From the NCBI GenBank assembly GCA_044220975.1, contig JBGAPZ010000002.1, positions 62,001 to 126,000 on the forward strand: 64,000 bases of DNA, given 5' to 3'. The translations under genes were made by a program, and so were the position numbers. Positions 18,446 to 26,707 of the stretch are shown one piece after another. Position 1 is the stretch's first letter. Each line of letters opens with the position of its first letter. Source of the stretch: SZUA-430 sp044220975 (GTDB lineage: Bacteria > Pseudomonadota > Alphaproteobacteria > Micropepsales > Micropepsaceae). A model generated the notes under the pieces. It did no database searches, was not told the DNA's origin, and worked only from the letters and a program-made list of their open reading frames with translations.

Positions 18446-18470
18446 AAGGCGCGCCTTTCGGCGCGCCCTT
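18446..18470. terminator. Bidirectional intrinsic terminator
   Basis: Perfect 8-bp stem GGCGCGCC (18448-18455), loop TTTC, GGCGCGCC (18460-18467). It is flanked by AAAAA on the left and CTT on the right. It sits between the convergent kinase gene and acyl-CoA dehydrogenase gene and can serve both; the A-run gives a U-tract for the minus-strand transcript. Confidence 0.8.
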
Positions 18471-18495
18471 CGTATCTTCGTGCGAGTCTTCTTTC

Positions 18496-19737
18496 CTACT
18501 CCGCCGCTTCCATGCGGAGTTGGTTGGAGTATTTGCCGAACTCGAGGCGCGCGATCGTGCGATTGTGCACTTCGTCCGGGCCGTCAGCGAGGCGCAGTGT
18601 GCGTTGGCCGGCATAGAGGCGAGCCATGCCGCTGTCGGAGGTAACGCCGGCGCCGCCCCAAGCTTGGATCGCGTCGTCGATCACCTTCAACGCCATGCGC
18701 GGCGCTGCGACTTTGATCATCGCGATTTCGGTACGCGCGACCTTGTTGCCGACTTTGTCCATCATGTCGGCGGCTTTGAGCGTAAGTAGACGGCACATTT
18801 CGATGTTGATGCGCGCTTCTGCGACGCGCTGTTCCCAGACCGAGTGTTCGGAGATGCGCTTGCCGAACGCTTCGCGCGTCATCAAGCGCTTGCACATCGA
18901 CGCCAACGCGCGTTCGGCGGCGCCGATCGTACGCATGCAGTGGTGAATGCGGCCCGGCCCCAGGCGGCCTTGCGCGATTTCGAAGCCGCGGCCCTCACCC
19001 AAGATCATGTTTTCAACCGGAACTTTGACGTTCTCGAACACGATTTCGGCATGGCCGTGCGGCGCGTCGTCGTAGCCGAAGACGGGAAGCATCCGCTTGA
19101 TGTGGACGCCCGGTGCGTTCGCCTCGACCAGGATCTGGCTCTGTTGGCGGTACTTGTCGGCGTTCGGGTCGGTTTTTCCCATCACGATCATAATTTTGCA
19201 ACGCGGATCACCCATGCCTGACGACCACCATTTGCGGCCGTTGATGACGTAGTGATCACCTTGACGCTCGATGCGGGTGCGGATGTTCGAGGCATCGGAC
19301 GAGGCGACCTCCGGCTCCGTCATTATGAAGGCCGAGCGAATTTCGCCTTCGAGAAGCGGGTTCATCCACTTCTTCTGCTGCGCTTCGTTGCCGTATCGCT
19401 CTAACACTTCCATGTTGCCGGTATCAGGGGCAGAGCAGTTGAAAACCTCGGAACCAAAGCCGACGCCGCCCATCATTTCGGCGAGCGGCGCGTATTCGAG
19501 GTTGGTGAGCCCCGCGCCGTGCTTGCTCTCGTTCAAGAACAAGTTCCAAAGGCCTTGCGCCTTCGCCTTCGCCTTCAACTCTTCGACGACCGGGACCACG
19601 ATCCACGGATTGCCCTTCGCGCGGGCTTCGCTCATCTGGGCTTCGTAGGTTTTCTCGGCCGGGTAGACAAACTTGTCCATGAAGTCGCCGACGCGCCTCA
19701 TCCATTCCTTCTGCCGGGGGGTGTAATCGAAGTTCAT
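18496..19737 (-). CDS. Acyl-CoA dehydrogenase, ACAD10/11-like
   Basis: A 413-residue FAD-dependent acyl-CoA dehydrogenase. Family features include NMEVLERYGNEAQQKKWMNP, SAFIMTEPEVASSDASNIRT (flavin/substrate region), YVINGRKWWSSGMGDPRCK, VFENVKVPVENMILGEGRGF, IQAWGGAGVTSDSGMARLY and the C-terminal ADGPDEVHNRTIARLEFGKY. The WWSSGMGDPRCKIMIVMGKT region is characteristic of the ACAD10/11 branch. Eukaryotic members fuse this enzyme to the APH-type kinase domain; here the two kinase genes lie 1.7-5 kb away as separate genes. The likely role is oxidation or dephosphorylative elimination of 4-(phospho)hydroxyacyl-CoA. The gene ends in the terminator shared with the histidine kinase. Confidence 0.92.
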   Translation of the reverse strand: MNFDYTPRQKEWMRRVGDFMDKFVYPAEKTYEAQMSEARAKGNPWIVVPVVEELKAKAKAQGLWNLFLNESKHGAGLTNLEYAPLAEMMGGVGFGSEVFNCSAPDTGNMEVLERYGNEAQQKKWMNPLLEGEIRSAFIMTEPEVASSDASNIRTRIERQGDHYVINGRKWWSSGMGDPRCKIMIVMGKTDPNADKYRQQSQILVEANAPGVHIKRMLPVFGYDDAPHGHAEIVFENVKVPVENMILGEGRGFEIAQGRLGPGRIHHCMRTIGAAERALASMCKRLMTREAFGKRISEHSVWEQRVAEARINIEMCRLLTLKAADMMDKVGNKVARTEIAMIKVAAPRMALKVIDDAIQAWGGAGVTSDSGMARLYAGQRTLRLADGPDEVHNRTIARLEFGKYSNQLRMEAAE

Positions 19738-19846
19738 TTTTGTTCCTCCTTAAGACAATGACGATGGGCCGGACCTTAGCCTCGGGGCGAGCCCCAACCT
19801 AGGGGGATTAATTGCGCATCGGTCGCAGGAGGCGTAGAATTCGCCA

Positions 19847-20293
19847 ATGGATTTGCGCTTGCGCAGATTGGCGGAGCATCTCCGCAACCGGCGTCGCGTC
19901 GCGGACTTCTCGCCCGCGGCGGTTGATCCCGACCTGTTGCCGCATCTGTTCGTCCTGGATATCGAGCCCGGACAGAACCCGATCAGGTTGCGCATCCGTC
20001 TTGTCGGTACGGCGCTCGATCAGGCGTTTCTGCGGCCGTTGGCAGGGCGGCACTTGGAGGACTTCATTCACGGTCCGCGCGGTGCGGACGTCGTTGAGGG
20101 CTTTCATCTGTGCGCGACGTCGCATGAGCCGATCTGGATGCGCCAGGTGGTTCGCATTCGCGAGCATCTGCCGCGCTTCGTGGAGGGGATCGCGTTCTAT
20201 CTCGACCCCGATCGTGTTTATGGCGGGCTTATCGTCGGCGAACTCCCCACCGATGTCAGCGAAGGCAGTTTCGAGAGCCACCCGGTCTATTGA
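19847..20293 (+). CDS. PAS_5 family single-domain protein
   Basis: A 148-residue soluble protein that matches in outline the alphaproteobacterial PAS_5 family: DLLPHLFVLDIEPGQN, then LRIRLVGTALDQAFLRPLAG and HLEDFIHGPRG, and a final beta region LIVGELPTDVSEGSF. These stand-alone PAS-like proteins have no output domain and are thought to be ligand or redox sensors acting through partners. No partner is obvious apart from the two-PAS kinase 1.4 kb away. The 3' end overlaps the convergent tadA gene by 7 bp. The N-terminus MDLRLRRLAEHLRNRRRV is strongly basic. Confidence 0.75.
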   Translation: MDLRLRRLAEHLRNRRRVADFSPAAVDPDLLPHLFVLDIEPGQNPIRLRIRLVGTALDQAFLRPLAGRHLEDFIHGPRGADVVEGFHLCATSHEPIWMRQVVRIREHLPRFVEGIAFYLDPDRVYGGLIVGELPTDVSEGSFESHPVY

Positions 20294-20757
20294 CGGCGGA
20301 CCCGGAAGAAGTCTTTGAGCTGCGTCGCTGCCTTCGCCTCAATGTCACCGGCCAGGCGCGCGATTTCGGGACGATGATGGCAAGTCGACTGTTCGAAGAA
20401 CTTTGGGCCATGCGCGATGGCGCCGCCTTTGGGGTCTGAGGCCGCGTAAACCAAACGCTTGATCCTGGCGAAGGAGATGGCGCCTGCGCACATCGTGCAG
20501 GGTTCGAGCGTGACGTAGAGCGTCGTGCCGATTAGGCGTTCGTTGCCGAGGCGCTTCGCAGCCGCGCGGATGACCAGCATTTCTGCGTGTGCCGTCGGGT
20601 CTTTCGTTTCGACGATCATGTTGCCGGCGGAGGCCAGCATGTCGCCGGGGTCCGGCCCTACAAGCACGGCACCCACGGGGACTTCCCCACGCGCTGCCGC
20701 GGCCTCAGCCTCGGCGAGGGCGACATCCATCCAGCGGTCGTCGGCTTGCGTCATCAT
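20287..20757 (-). CDS. tadA: tRNA-specific adenosine deaminase
   Basis: Deaminates the wobble adenosine of tRNA-Arg(ACG) to inosine. Zinc and catalytic motifs are present: DPTAHAEMLVIRAAAKRLGN (HAE) and YVTLEPCTMCAGAISFARIK (PCxxC). The N-terminal VALAEAEAAAARGEVPVGAV is standard. Two adjacent ATGs exist (20757 and 20754); the first is used, with GGAA directly before it. The reading frame extends much further upstream but there it overlaps rluB antisense and looks non-coding. About 156 residues, normal for the family. It is divergent from rluB with a 40-bp gap, an arrangement seen repeatedly in alphaproteobacteria. Confidence 0.95.
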   Translation of the reverse strand: MMTQADDRWMDVALAEAEAAAARGEVPVGAVLVGPDPGDMLASAGNMIVETKDPTAHAEMLVIRAAAKRLGNERLIGTTLYVTLEPCTMCAGAISFARIKRLVYAASDPKGGAIAHGPKFFEQSTCHHRPEIARLAGDIEAKAATQLKDFFRVRRQ

Positions 20758-20797
20758 TTCCGTATGCCCGTCGCGGGCCTCTGGTACAACCCCGGCC

Positions 20798-21550
20798 ATG
20801 AGCGACAAAGAGGTCGGTGACGGCGATCGCATCGCCAAAGTTTTGGCGCGTGCGGGCGTTTGTTCGCGGCGGGATGCGGAGCGGTTGATTGCGGAAGGAC
20901 GCGTGGCGGTCGACGGCCAGGTGCTGGCGACGCCTGCTTTCAAGGTTAAGGCGGGGGCTAAGATTTCCGTCGACGGTAAGCCGGTGAAGGAGCCCGAGCG
21001 GGCGCGGCTCTTTCGTTATCACAAGCCCAAGGGTCTCGTGACCACACATCGCGACGAGAAGGGGCGCGCGACCGTTTTCGAGAATTTGCCACCCGGCATG
21101 CCGCGGGTGATTTCGATCGGGCGGCTCGACTACAACTCGGAAGGGTTGCTGCTACTCACGAACGACGGCGAACTCGCGCGCAAATTGGAGCTGCCGTCGA
21201 GCGGGTGGATCCGGCGTTATCGCGTGCGGGTGTTCGGGAAGCTGACGCAGGCGGATCTCGACCGCTTGCTCAAGGGTATAGAGATCGAGGGCGTGAAGTA
21301 TCAGCCGGTCGAAGCGAAAATGGATCGGCAGCAAGGCGGGAACGCTTGGGCGACGATTGCGCTCAAAGAAGGCAAGAACCGCGAAGTTCGCCGGCTCATG
21401 GAGCATATCGGGGTGAAGGTGAACCGCTTGATCCGCGTCACGTTCGGGCCCTTCCATCTGGGGCAGCTGAAGGAAGGCGACGCCGACGAGATTCCGGCGA
21501 AGGTGTTTCGCGACCAACTCGGCATCAAGAAGGGCGTGGGCTGGGCCTGA
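20798..21550 (+). CDS. rluB: Pseudouridine synthase RluB-type (23S rRNA)
   Basis: A 250-residue RsuA/RluB-family pseudouridine synthase, probably forming pseudouridine in helix 80 of 23S rRNA. The N-terminal S4 RNA-binding domain is RIAKVLARAGVCSRRDAERL followed by AEGRVAVDGQ. The catalytic core has YHKPKGLVTTHRDEKGR, VISIGRLDYNSEGLLLLTND (catalytic Asp in GRLD) and GKNREVRRLMEHIGVKVNRL. ATG 20798 is preferred over upstream in-frame starts, which overlap tadA. The stop overlaps the rsmD ATG (TGATG). Confidence 0.93.
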   Translation: MSDKEVGDGDRIAKVLARAGVCSRRDAERLIAEGRVAVDGQVLATPAFKVKAGAKISVDGKPVKEPERARLFRYHKPKGLVTTHRDEKGRATVFENLPPGMPRVISIGRLDYNSEGLLLLTNDGELARKLELPSSGWIRRYRVRVFGKLTQADLDRLLKGIEIEGVKYQPVEAKMDRQQGGNAWATIALKEGKNREVRRLMEHIGVKVNRLIRVTFGPFHLGQLKEGDADEIPAKVFRDQLGIKKGVGWA

Positions 21551-22125
21551 TGCGGATCGTTGCGGGCAAGCACCGTGGCCTTTCGCTCGCCACGCCGAAG
21601 GATGCCCGCGTGCGCCCGACGTCGGACCGCGTACGCGAGGCGCTGTTCAACGTACTTGCGCACAACGATTTCGGGATTGATTTCAAGATCGAGGGCGCGC
21701 GGGTGCTCGACCTGTTCGCGGGGACTGGCGCGTTGGGGCTCGAGGCGCTGTCGCGCGGGGCGTCCTATGTGCTTTTCGTGGACGATCATTTCGAGAGCCG
21801 GGGTTTGATCCGGCGTAACGTCGAAGCGGCGCACGCGACAGGAGCCACAAAGATTTGGCGGCGCGACGCCACCGCGCTGGGCGACTTGCCGGGAAACGCG
21901 GGCGGGCCGTTCGATCTCGTGTTCCTCGATCCGCCGTATCGCAAGGGGCTCGCGGAGCTTGCGCTTGTCAGTGGACGGGACGGCAAGTGGCTTGCGCCGC
22001 GTGCGCTGGCCGTTGCCGAGACGGCGACAGATGAGGCGTTCGCGGCGCCAGCGGGGCTTTCCGTGCTCGACGAGCGGACGTACGGCGACACGAAGGTAGT
22101 GTTTCTAACGCCCGCTCCAGCGTAA
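21550..22125 (+). CDS. rsmD: 16S rRNA (guanine(966)-N(2))-methyltransferase
   Basis: A 191-residue SAM-dependent methyltransferase that modifies G966 of 16S rRNA. It starts MRIVAGKHRGLSLATPKDAR. It contains PTSDRVREALFNVL, the SAM motif VLDLFAGTGALGLEALSRGA and the catalytic DLVFLDPPYRKG (DPPY). Translation is coupled to rluB by the TGATG overlap, a conserved pairing of rRNA-modification genes. Length and motifs are normal. Confidence 0.95.
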   Translation: MRIVAGKHRGLSLATPKDARVRPTSDRVREALFNVLAHNDFGIDFKIEGARVLDLFAGTGALGLEALSRGASYVLFVDDHFESRGLIRRNVEAAHATGATKIWRRDATALGDLPGNAGGPFDLVFLDPPYRKGLAELALVSGRDGKWLAPRALAVAETATDEAFAAPAGLSVLDERTYGDTKVVFLTPAPA

Positions 22126-22135
22126 ACTCGGGTCT

Positions 22136-22906
22136 ATGACCGACGAGCCGATTTCGCCGCCGCCGCGGCGGCTGTTGTTTTTAGAGCCGCGCGGGTTGAT
22201 CGACATCCCGACGCTGTTCATTGCGGCGCCGTTCTTGTTGAGTGCGCCGCGGGGGCGCAAGCATGGGGTCGTCGTGCTGCCGGGTTTCGGTGCGGATGAC
22301 CGCTCGACGGTGTTGCTCCGGCGATATTTGTCGCTTCTCGGCTATGACGCGCACGGGTGGAAGCGCGGGCGGAACGTACGGCGGCCGGGTGAAGATGTGC
22401 CGTCCGTGATCGCGCAGATCAAAGCACTAAAGGCGAAGCACAATGTAGCGGTGACGCTGGTCGGGTGGAGCCGCGGCGGCATCATGGCGCGCGAGATCGC
22501 GCGACAGGTGCCGGACGACGTTCGGATGGTGATTACGCTCGGCAGTCCGTTCGCGGATCCGACGGCGAACAATGTCGGCGCGATTTGGAAATTGCTCACG
22601 GGTGAGGACGTGCCGCGAAATCCGGAACGGATTAAGCAGCTGGCGGAACCGATCCCGGTTCCGGCAACAGCGATCTTTACAAAACAGGATGGCGTGGTCG
22701 CGTGGCGGGCGTGTCTCGAACGCGAGGGCAAGGAGAGTGAAAATGTCGAGGTACGCTCGACGCATATCGGGCTCGGATTTCATCCGCCGGCGCTTTGGGT
22801 AATTGCCGACCGACTGGCGCAAAAATGGGACACGTGGAAGCCGTTCAAGCCGAGTAAATTGGTGGCGCCGTTCTTTCCGCGGAAGGCAGGCGTGTATTAC
22901 GCCTGA
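22136..22906 (+). CDS. Alpha/beta-hydrolase (lipase/PGAP1-like)
   Basis: A 256-residue protein with an alpha/beta-hydrolase core: GVVVLPGFGADDRSTVLLRR (oxyanion region), the nucleophile elbow VTLVGWSRGGIMAREIARQV (GxSxG as GWSRG), VITLGSPFADPTANNVGAIW, the acid region AIFTKQDGVVAWRACLE and the probable catalytic His in RSTHIGLGFHPPALWVIADR. There is no signal peptide. It resembles predicted lipases/acyltransferases of the PGAP1/EstA group; the substrate is unknown. It follows rsmD by 10 bp and so may share its transcript. Confidence 0.8.
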   Translation: MTDEPISPPPRRLLFLEPRGLIDIPTLFIAAPFLLSAPRGRKHGVVVLPGFGADDRSTVLLRRYLSLLGYDAHGWKRGRNVRRPGEDVPSVIAQIKALKAKHNVAVTLVGWSRGGIMAREIARQVPDDVRMVITLGSPFADPTANNVGAIWKLLTGEDVPRNPERIKQLAEPIPVPATAIFTKQDGVVAWRACLEREGKESENVEVRSTHIGLGFHPPALWVIADRLAQKWDTWKPFKPSKLVAPFFPRKAGVYYA

Positions 22907-22923
22907 TAACGAGGTCGGTTCTC

Positions 22924-23514
22924 ATGTTTCGAACATTCCCGGGCGGTGTAACGCTCCCCGATACCCCAGAGGCACACGTCGTCGCGCTGTTCTGGGGCGT
23001 GTTCATCGTGACGTGGGTGCTCGCGGCATTTTTCACCAAACGCACCGTCGAGCGCGGCAATCGGTATTGGGGATTGGCGGCGGTGGCGATGATCGCCGCC
23101 TTCTATGTCGTGCGCCGCGTCGGCGTGACCGACAGCGTCTTGTGGACCTATACCCAGGCGTTGGGACTGACCGCCGACGCGATCGTCGGCTTGGGGCTCT
23201 TCTTCGCGATATGGGCGCGCTTCGCGCTTGGCCGAAACTGGAGCGGTCAGGTGACCTTCAAGCAGAATCACGAATTGATCACGACGGGCCCTTATGCGCT
23301 GGCGCGGCATCCGATCTACACGGGCATGATTTTGATGCTGTTGGGAACCGCCATTCTTGTCGGGCACACGGTGCCGTTTGGATTGACGGCGGTTCTAACT
23401 CTCACGCTATGGATCAAGTCGCAGGTCGAAGAGCAGCTGATGATGAAGCATTTTCCCGAGGCTTATCCGGCCTACCGTACGCGCGTGCGCGCGCTTATTC
23501 CGTTCGTGCTCTGA
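22924..23514 (+). CDS. Isoprenylcysteine carboxyl methyltransferase-family membrane protein
   Basis: A 196-residue multi-pass protein with four or five hydrophobic segments. The C-terminal ICMT/PEMT signature is clear: LITTGPYALARHPIYTGMIL, then EEQLMMKHFPEAYPAYRTRV. Such enzymes bind SAM at the membrane interface and methylate small lipophilic or carboxyl substrates; the bacterial substrates are mostly unknown. GAGG is present upstream of the ATG at 22924. It is last in the rluB-rsmD-hydrolase run and converges with mutL, leaving 2 bp between stops. Confidence 0.85.
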   Translation: MFRTFPGGVTLPDTPEAHVVALFWGVFIVTWVLAAFFTKRTVERGNRYWGLAAVAMIAAFYVVRRVGVTDSVLWTYTQALGLTADAIVGLGLFFAIWARFALGRNWSGQVTFKQNHELITTGPYALARHPIYTGMILMLLGTAILVGHTVPFGLTAVLTLTLWIKSQVEEQLMMKHFPEAYPAYRTRVRALIPFVL

Positions 23515-23516
23515 GA

Positions 23517-25318
23517 TCAGCGGCGGCCGAATAATTTTTCTACGTCGGCGAGCTTTAGTTCCACGTAAGTGGGGCGGCCGTGGTTGCATTGGCCGGAGAG
23601 CGGCGTTTGCTCCATTTCGCGGAGCAGCGCATTCATTTCCTCGAGAGTGAGGCTCCTGCCCGCCCTGACCGCGCTGTGGCAGGCCATCGTGGAGCAGATT
23701 TCGTCGAGGCGTTCTTTCAGCGAGAGTGCGCCGCCGTATTCCGCGATTTCGTCGGCGAGGTCGCGGATCAGACCTTTGACGTCGCCGCCCTTCAGTAGTG
23801 CCGGCACTTCACGCACGAGGACGGCGTCGGTGCCGAAGGGTTCGAGGATCAGGCCCAGTTCGGCAAGTTCGGCCGAGCGCGCCGTCAGGCGGTCGACGGA
23901 GGGGCTGTCGAGATCGACCACTTCAGGGATTAGAAGCGCCTGGCGTTCGATGCCTCTTTGTGCGATCGCGCGCTGCAGGCGGTCGAGCATCAGCCGTTCG
24001 TGGGCGGCGTGCTGGTCGACGATGACGATGCCGTCGCCGGTTTGGGCGACGATGTAGGTGTTGTGCAACTGGCCGCGGGCGACGCCAGAGGAAAGCGATC
24101 GTTGCTCGGCTGTGTTTGGTCGAGCGGGCGGGCGAGCGGCGGCGCATCGATGAACGCGCGCTGTGCGGGTTCGTAGAACGCGGCCGCCTCTGCGAGAATG
24201 CGTGGGCTCGGGCGCGGTTCGGCGAACGCGTAGTGTCCGGGGGCGAGACGTTCGAGCGTGCTTGTCGCGACGGTCGTTGAGCTCCGCGTTCCGCCGGCGT
24301 GGAGGGCTGCTTTCAACGCGCTCACGATCAGGCCGCGAATCATGGCTGCGTCGCGGAAGCGGACTTCGGTCTTCGCCGGGTGGACGTTGACGTCGACATC
24401 GTGGGCGGGGAGATCGAGGAACAACGCCACCACGGGGTGACGGTCGCGCGCGAGCACATCGGCGTAGGCGCCGCGCACAGCGCCAACGAGCAACTTGTCG
24501 CGAACCGGCCTTCCGTTCACGAACAGGAGTTGCTGGGCAGCGGTACCGCGACGTAGGTCGGCAGGCCCGCGTAACCGGTGAGCTTCGCGCCTTCACGCGC
24601 GGCATCGATGGGCAGTGCGTTTTCGGCAAAGTCGGCGCTCAAGATCGCGGCGAGGCGCTGTAGCCTTCCGTCGAACAAGTCGCCCGGTTCGGCGGCGGCT
24701 TTGAGGACCGTGCGTTCTTCGGTCGCCAAGCGGAAGCCGACGTCGGCGTCGCCAACGCCAAGCGCTTGACGATTTCGATGACTGCGGCAGTCTCCAGGCG
24801 TTCCGGACTTGAATTTCGAGGCGAGCCGGTGTCGCGTAGAAGAGGTCGCGGACTTCGACGATCGTGCCGTGCGCGCCGTGGCCTTCGAACGGTGCCGGAC
24901 GCGGGCGTGTGACCTGGCCGCCTTCGACGGTCACGGCGAACGCCTCCTTCGCACCCTTGGCGCGGGAGGTGATCGTGAGCCTTGCGATTGCGCCGATCGA
25001 GGGCAGCGCCTCGCCGCGGAAGCCCAAGGTCGCGATGGCCATCAGGTCGTCGCTGCCGGCCTCGTCGCGGGGGAGTTTTGAGGTCGCGTGGCGTTCGACG
25101 GCAAGCGTCAGTTCGTCCGCGCTCATGCCGATGCCGTCGTCGGCGATGCGGATCAGCGTCATGCCGCCGCCTGCGATCGTGATGTCGACGTTCTTGGCAC
25201 CTGCGTCGATGGCGTTCTCGACCAGTTCTTTCACGGCAGACGCCGGGCGTTCGACCACCTCGCCCGCGGCGATACGGTTGATCGTGCCTTCGGCGAGTCT
25301 GCGGATGCGTCCGCTCAT
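23517..25318 (-). pseudogene. mutL: DNA mismatch repair protein MutL gene, four net -1 frame changes
   Basis: MutL couples MutS mismatch recognition to strand removal. The ATPase N-terminus is intact from ATG 25318: INRIAAGEVVERPASAVKEL, RIADDGIGMSADEL, ATLGFRGEALPSIGAIARL and RDLFYATPARL. The frame then shifts near 24810-24830 (net -1), at 24751-24754 (a G missing in TTGGGC on the coding strand), near 24549-24556 (one base missing before RGTAAQQLLFVNGRPVRDKL) and at 24083-24086 (a G missing in CTGGGC). After the last shift the C-terminal domain reads ARGQLHNTYIVAQTGDGIVI, VDQHAAHERL and QCNHGRPTYVEL. Every segment is recognisable MutL once joined. As sequenced, the product would be truncated after about 165 genuine residues. 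Long-read deletion errors are an alternative. The ATG overlaps the pgi stop (ATGA). Confidence 0.85.
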
Positions 25319-26592
25319 CCGCCCAGATACTTGCGCGTCAGGCGCTTGCTTTCTTCGACCGCAGGCTGCCCGAATGGATCGACGTTCCAGAGGCGGGCTG
25401 CGATCAGCGTCTCCAAGATCAAGTGCATCATCAAGGCGCCGAGATTTCGTTCGTCGAGCGGGCTCGAGAAAGAAATGCGGCGGACCGCGCGGCCGGCGTT
25501 CGTCAACGTCTCGGCGGTGGCGCGGACTTGGGCCGCGACGACATCGGACATGCCCCGACCGGCTAGCAACGGCAAACCGTGCTTTTGTGCCCAGGGACTG
25601 TTGGCTTTTGCGTCGGAGACTGCAGGCGCGTCGATCAACGTGAACAGCTTGTCGTTCGGGCCGTCGAGGTAGAGTTGGAGTTGGCTGTGCTGATCGACCG
25701 GGCCTTGCGCGTCGATCGGGGTGGTGCCTTGACCTTGCTTGCCGAGGCTTTCGGCCCACAGCTGGCGCCACCATTTGGGCAAGCGCGCGAGACGGTCGCG
25801 ATAGACCCACAAGACGCTTTGGCTCAAGGCCACATCGCGCGCAGCGACGCTTAGGGCTGCACCGTCGATTGCCGCCGATCTACCCGCCATCGCGGCGTCG
25901 AGCGTTTCGCGGGCCCCGGCGCGGATCGCCTTGGCATCGAGCCCTGCGATGAGCGCCGGCACGAGGCCGACACTGCTGAACGCCGAGAAGCGGCCGCCGA
26001 GATCGGGATCGTGCGCGATCATAGGGGCACCCATGTCGGTCAGAATAGCGCGCAAGGGGTTGGCGCCTCCTTCCGCGATGCCGGCGAAATGGTGCTTCAG
26101 GTATTTGCCGCCACCTTCTTCTTCGAGCGCTTCGATGGCGACCAAGAGCTGCATCAGCGTTTCGGTGGTCGTGCCCGATTTGGAGACGACGAGGAAGCGC
26201 GTCGTGCGCAGATCCATCAAGGTCAGCATCGTGCGGAAGACGGCACTGTCGATGCCTTCGACGATGTGAAGCCGCGGGTGACCAACGCGCGGCTGGTAGG
26301 CCTGCGTCCCCCAGAACGCGAGTTGGGAAAGCGTCTGTGCGCCAAGGCTAGAGCCACCGATGCCGAAGACGACGAGGTCGGTCGTGTTCTTCAACAAATG
26401 CTCGGCGATCTCGCCGGCACGGGCGAGGTCGTCCGCGTCATCGACCGAGCGCCTGAGCGCGGCGAAATTTGCGTCATCCGTCTTGCGCCAGTGGCCGAGC
26501 GCGGTTTGCGCCTCGCCCAAGCGCTTGTCGAACGCGCCGCGGAGCGGGTCTTTCGCGACGGCGGCAGAGATATCGTGCGTGAATAGAGTCAT
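25315..26592 (-). CDS. pgi: Glucose-6-phosphate isomerase
   Basis: Interconverts glucose-6-phosphate and fructose-6-phosphate. The 425-residue protein is a shorter form than the roughly 550-residue enterobacterial enzyme but has the core motifs: DLVVFGIGGSSLGAQTLSQL, RFLVVSKSGTTTETLMQL, GGRFSAFSSVGLVPALIAGL, GPVDQHSQLQLYLDGPNDKL and the C-terminal NVDPFGQPAVEESKRL with a conserved Lys. It is cytoplasmic. It precedes mutL with a 4-bp overlap, so pgi and mutL share a transcript. A rho-independent terminator for the gene upstream (DUF3035) sits just before its promoter region. Confidence 0.93.
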   Translation of the reverse strand: MTLFTHDISAAVAKDPLRGAFDKRLGEAQTALGHWRKTDDANFAALRRSVDDADDLARAGEIAEHLLKNTTDLVVFGIGGSSLGAQTLSQLAFWGTQAYQPRVGHPRLHIVEGIDSAVFRTMLTLMDLRTTRFLVVSKSGTTTETLMQLLVAIEALEEEGGGKYLKHHFAGIAEGGANPLRAILTDMGAPMIAHDPDLGGRFSAFSSVGLVPALIAGLDAKAIRAGARETLDAAMAGRSAAIDGAALSVAARDVALSQSVLWVYRDRLARLPKWWRQLWAESLGKQGQGTTPIDAQGPVDQHSQLQLYLDGPNDKLFTLIDAPAVSDAKANSPWAQKHGLPLLAGRGMSDVVAAQVRATAETLTNAGRAVRRISFSSPLDERNLGALMMHLILETLIAARLWNVDPFGQPAVEESKRLTRKYLGG

Positions 26593-26642
26593 TGGACGCG
26601 AGATGTAACGCCCGCTCCCCCCTTCGGAAAGGGCAATCCCGG

Positions 26643-26672
26643 AAACGAAACGGGGGCAGACCCCTGCCCCCG
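26643..26672 (-). terminator. Intrinsic terminator after DUF3035 gene
   Basis: On the minus strand, GGGGGCAG, loop GGGT, CTGCCCCC (stem bases 26652-26659 and 26664-26671) is followed by GTTTCGTTT. An 8-bp perfect G+C stem with a T-rich tail just after the lipoprotein gene ends the ileS-lspA-DUF3035 transcript before pgi. Confidence 0.8.
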
Positions 26673-26707
26673 CTTAAACTTTGTGCACAGGGAACCCGCG
26701 CGGGCGT

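Noticed and set aside
24593..25810. Continuous minus-strand frame from inside pgi through the mutL start
   Set aside because: The part upstream of 25318 is a shadow of pgi, and the part after about 24825 is out of frame with MutL; only the middle is genuine.
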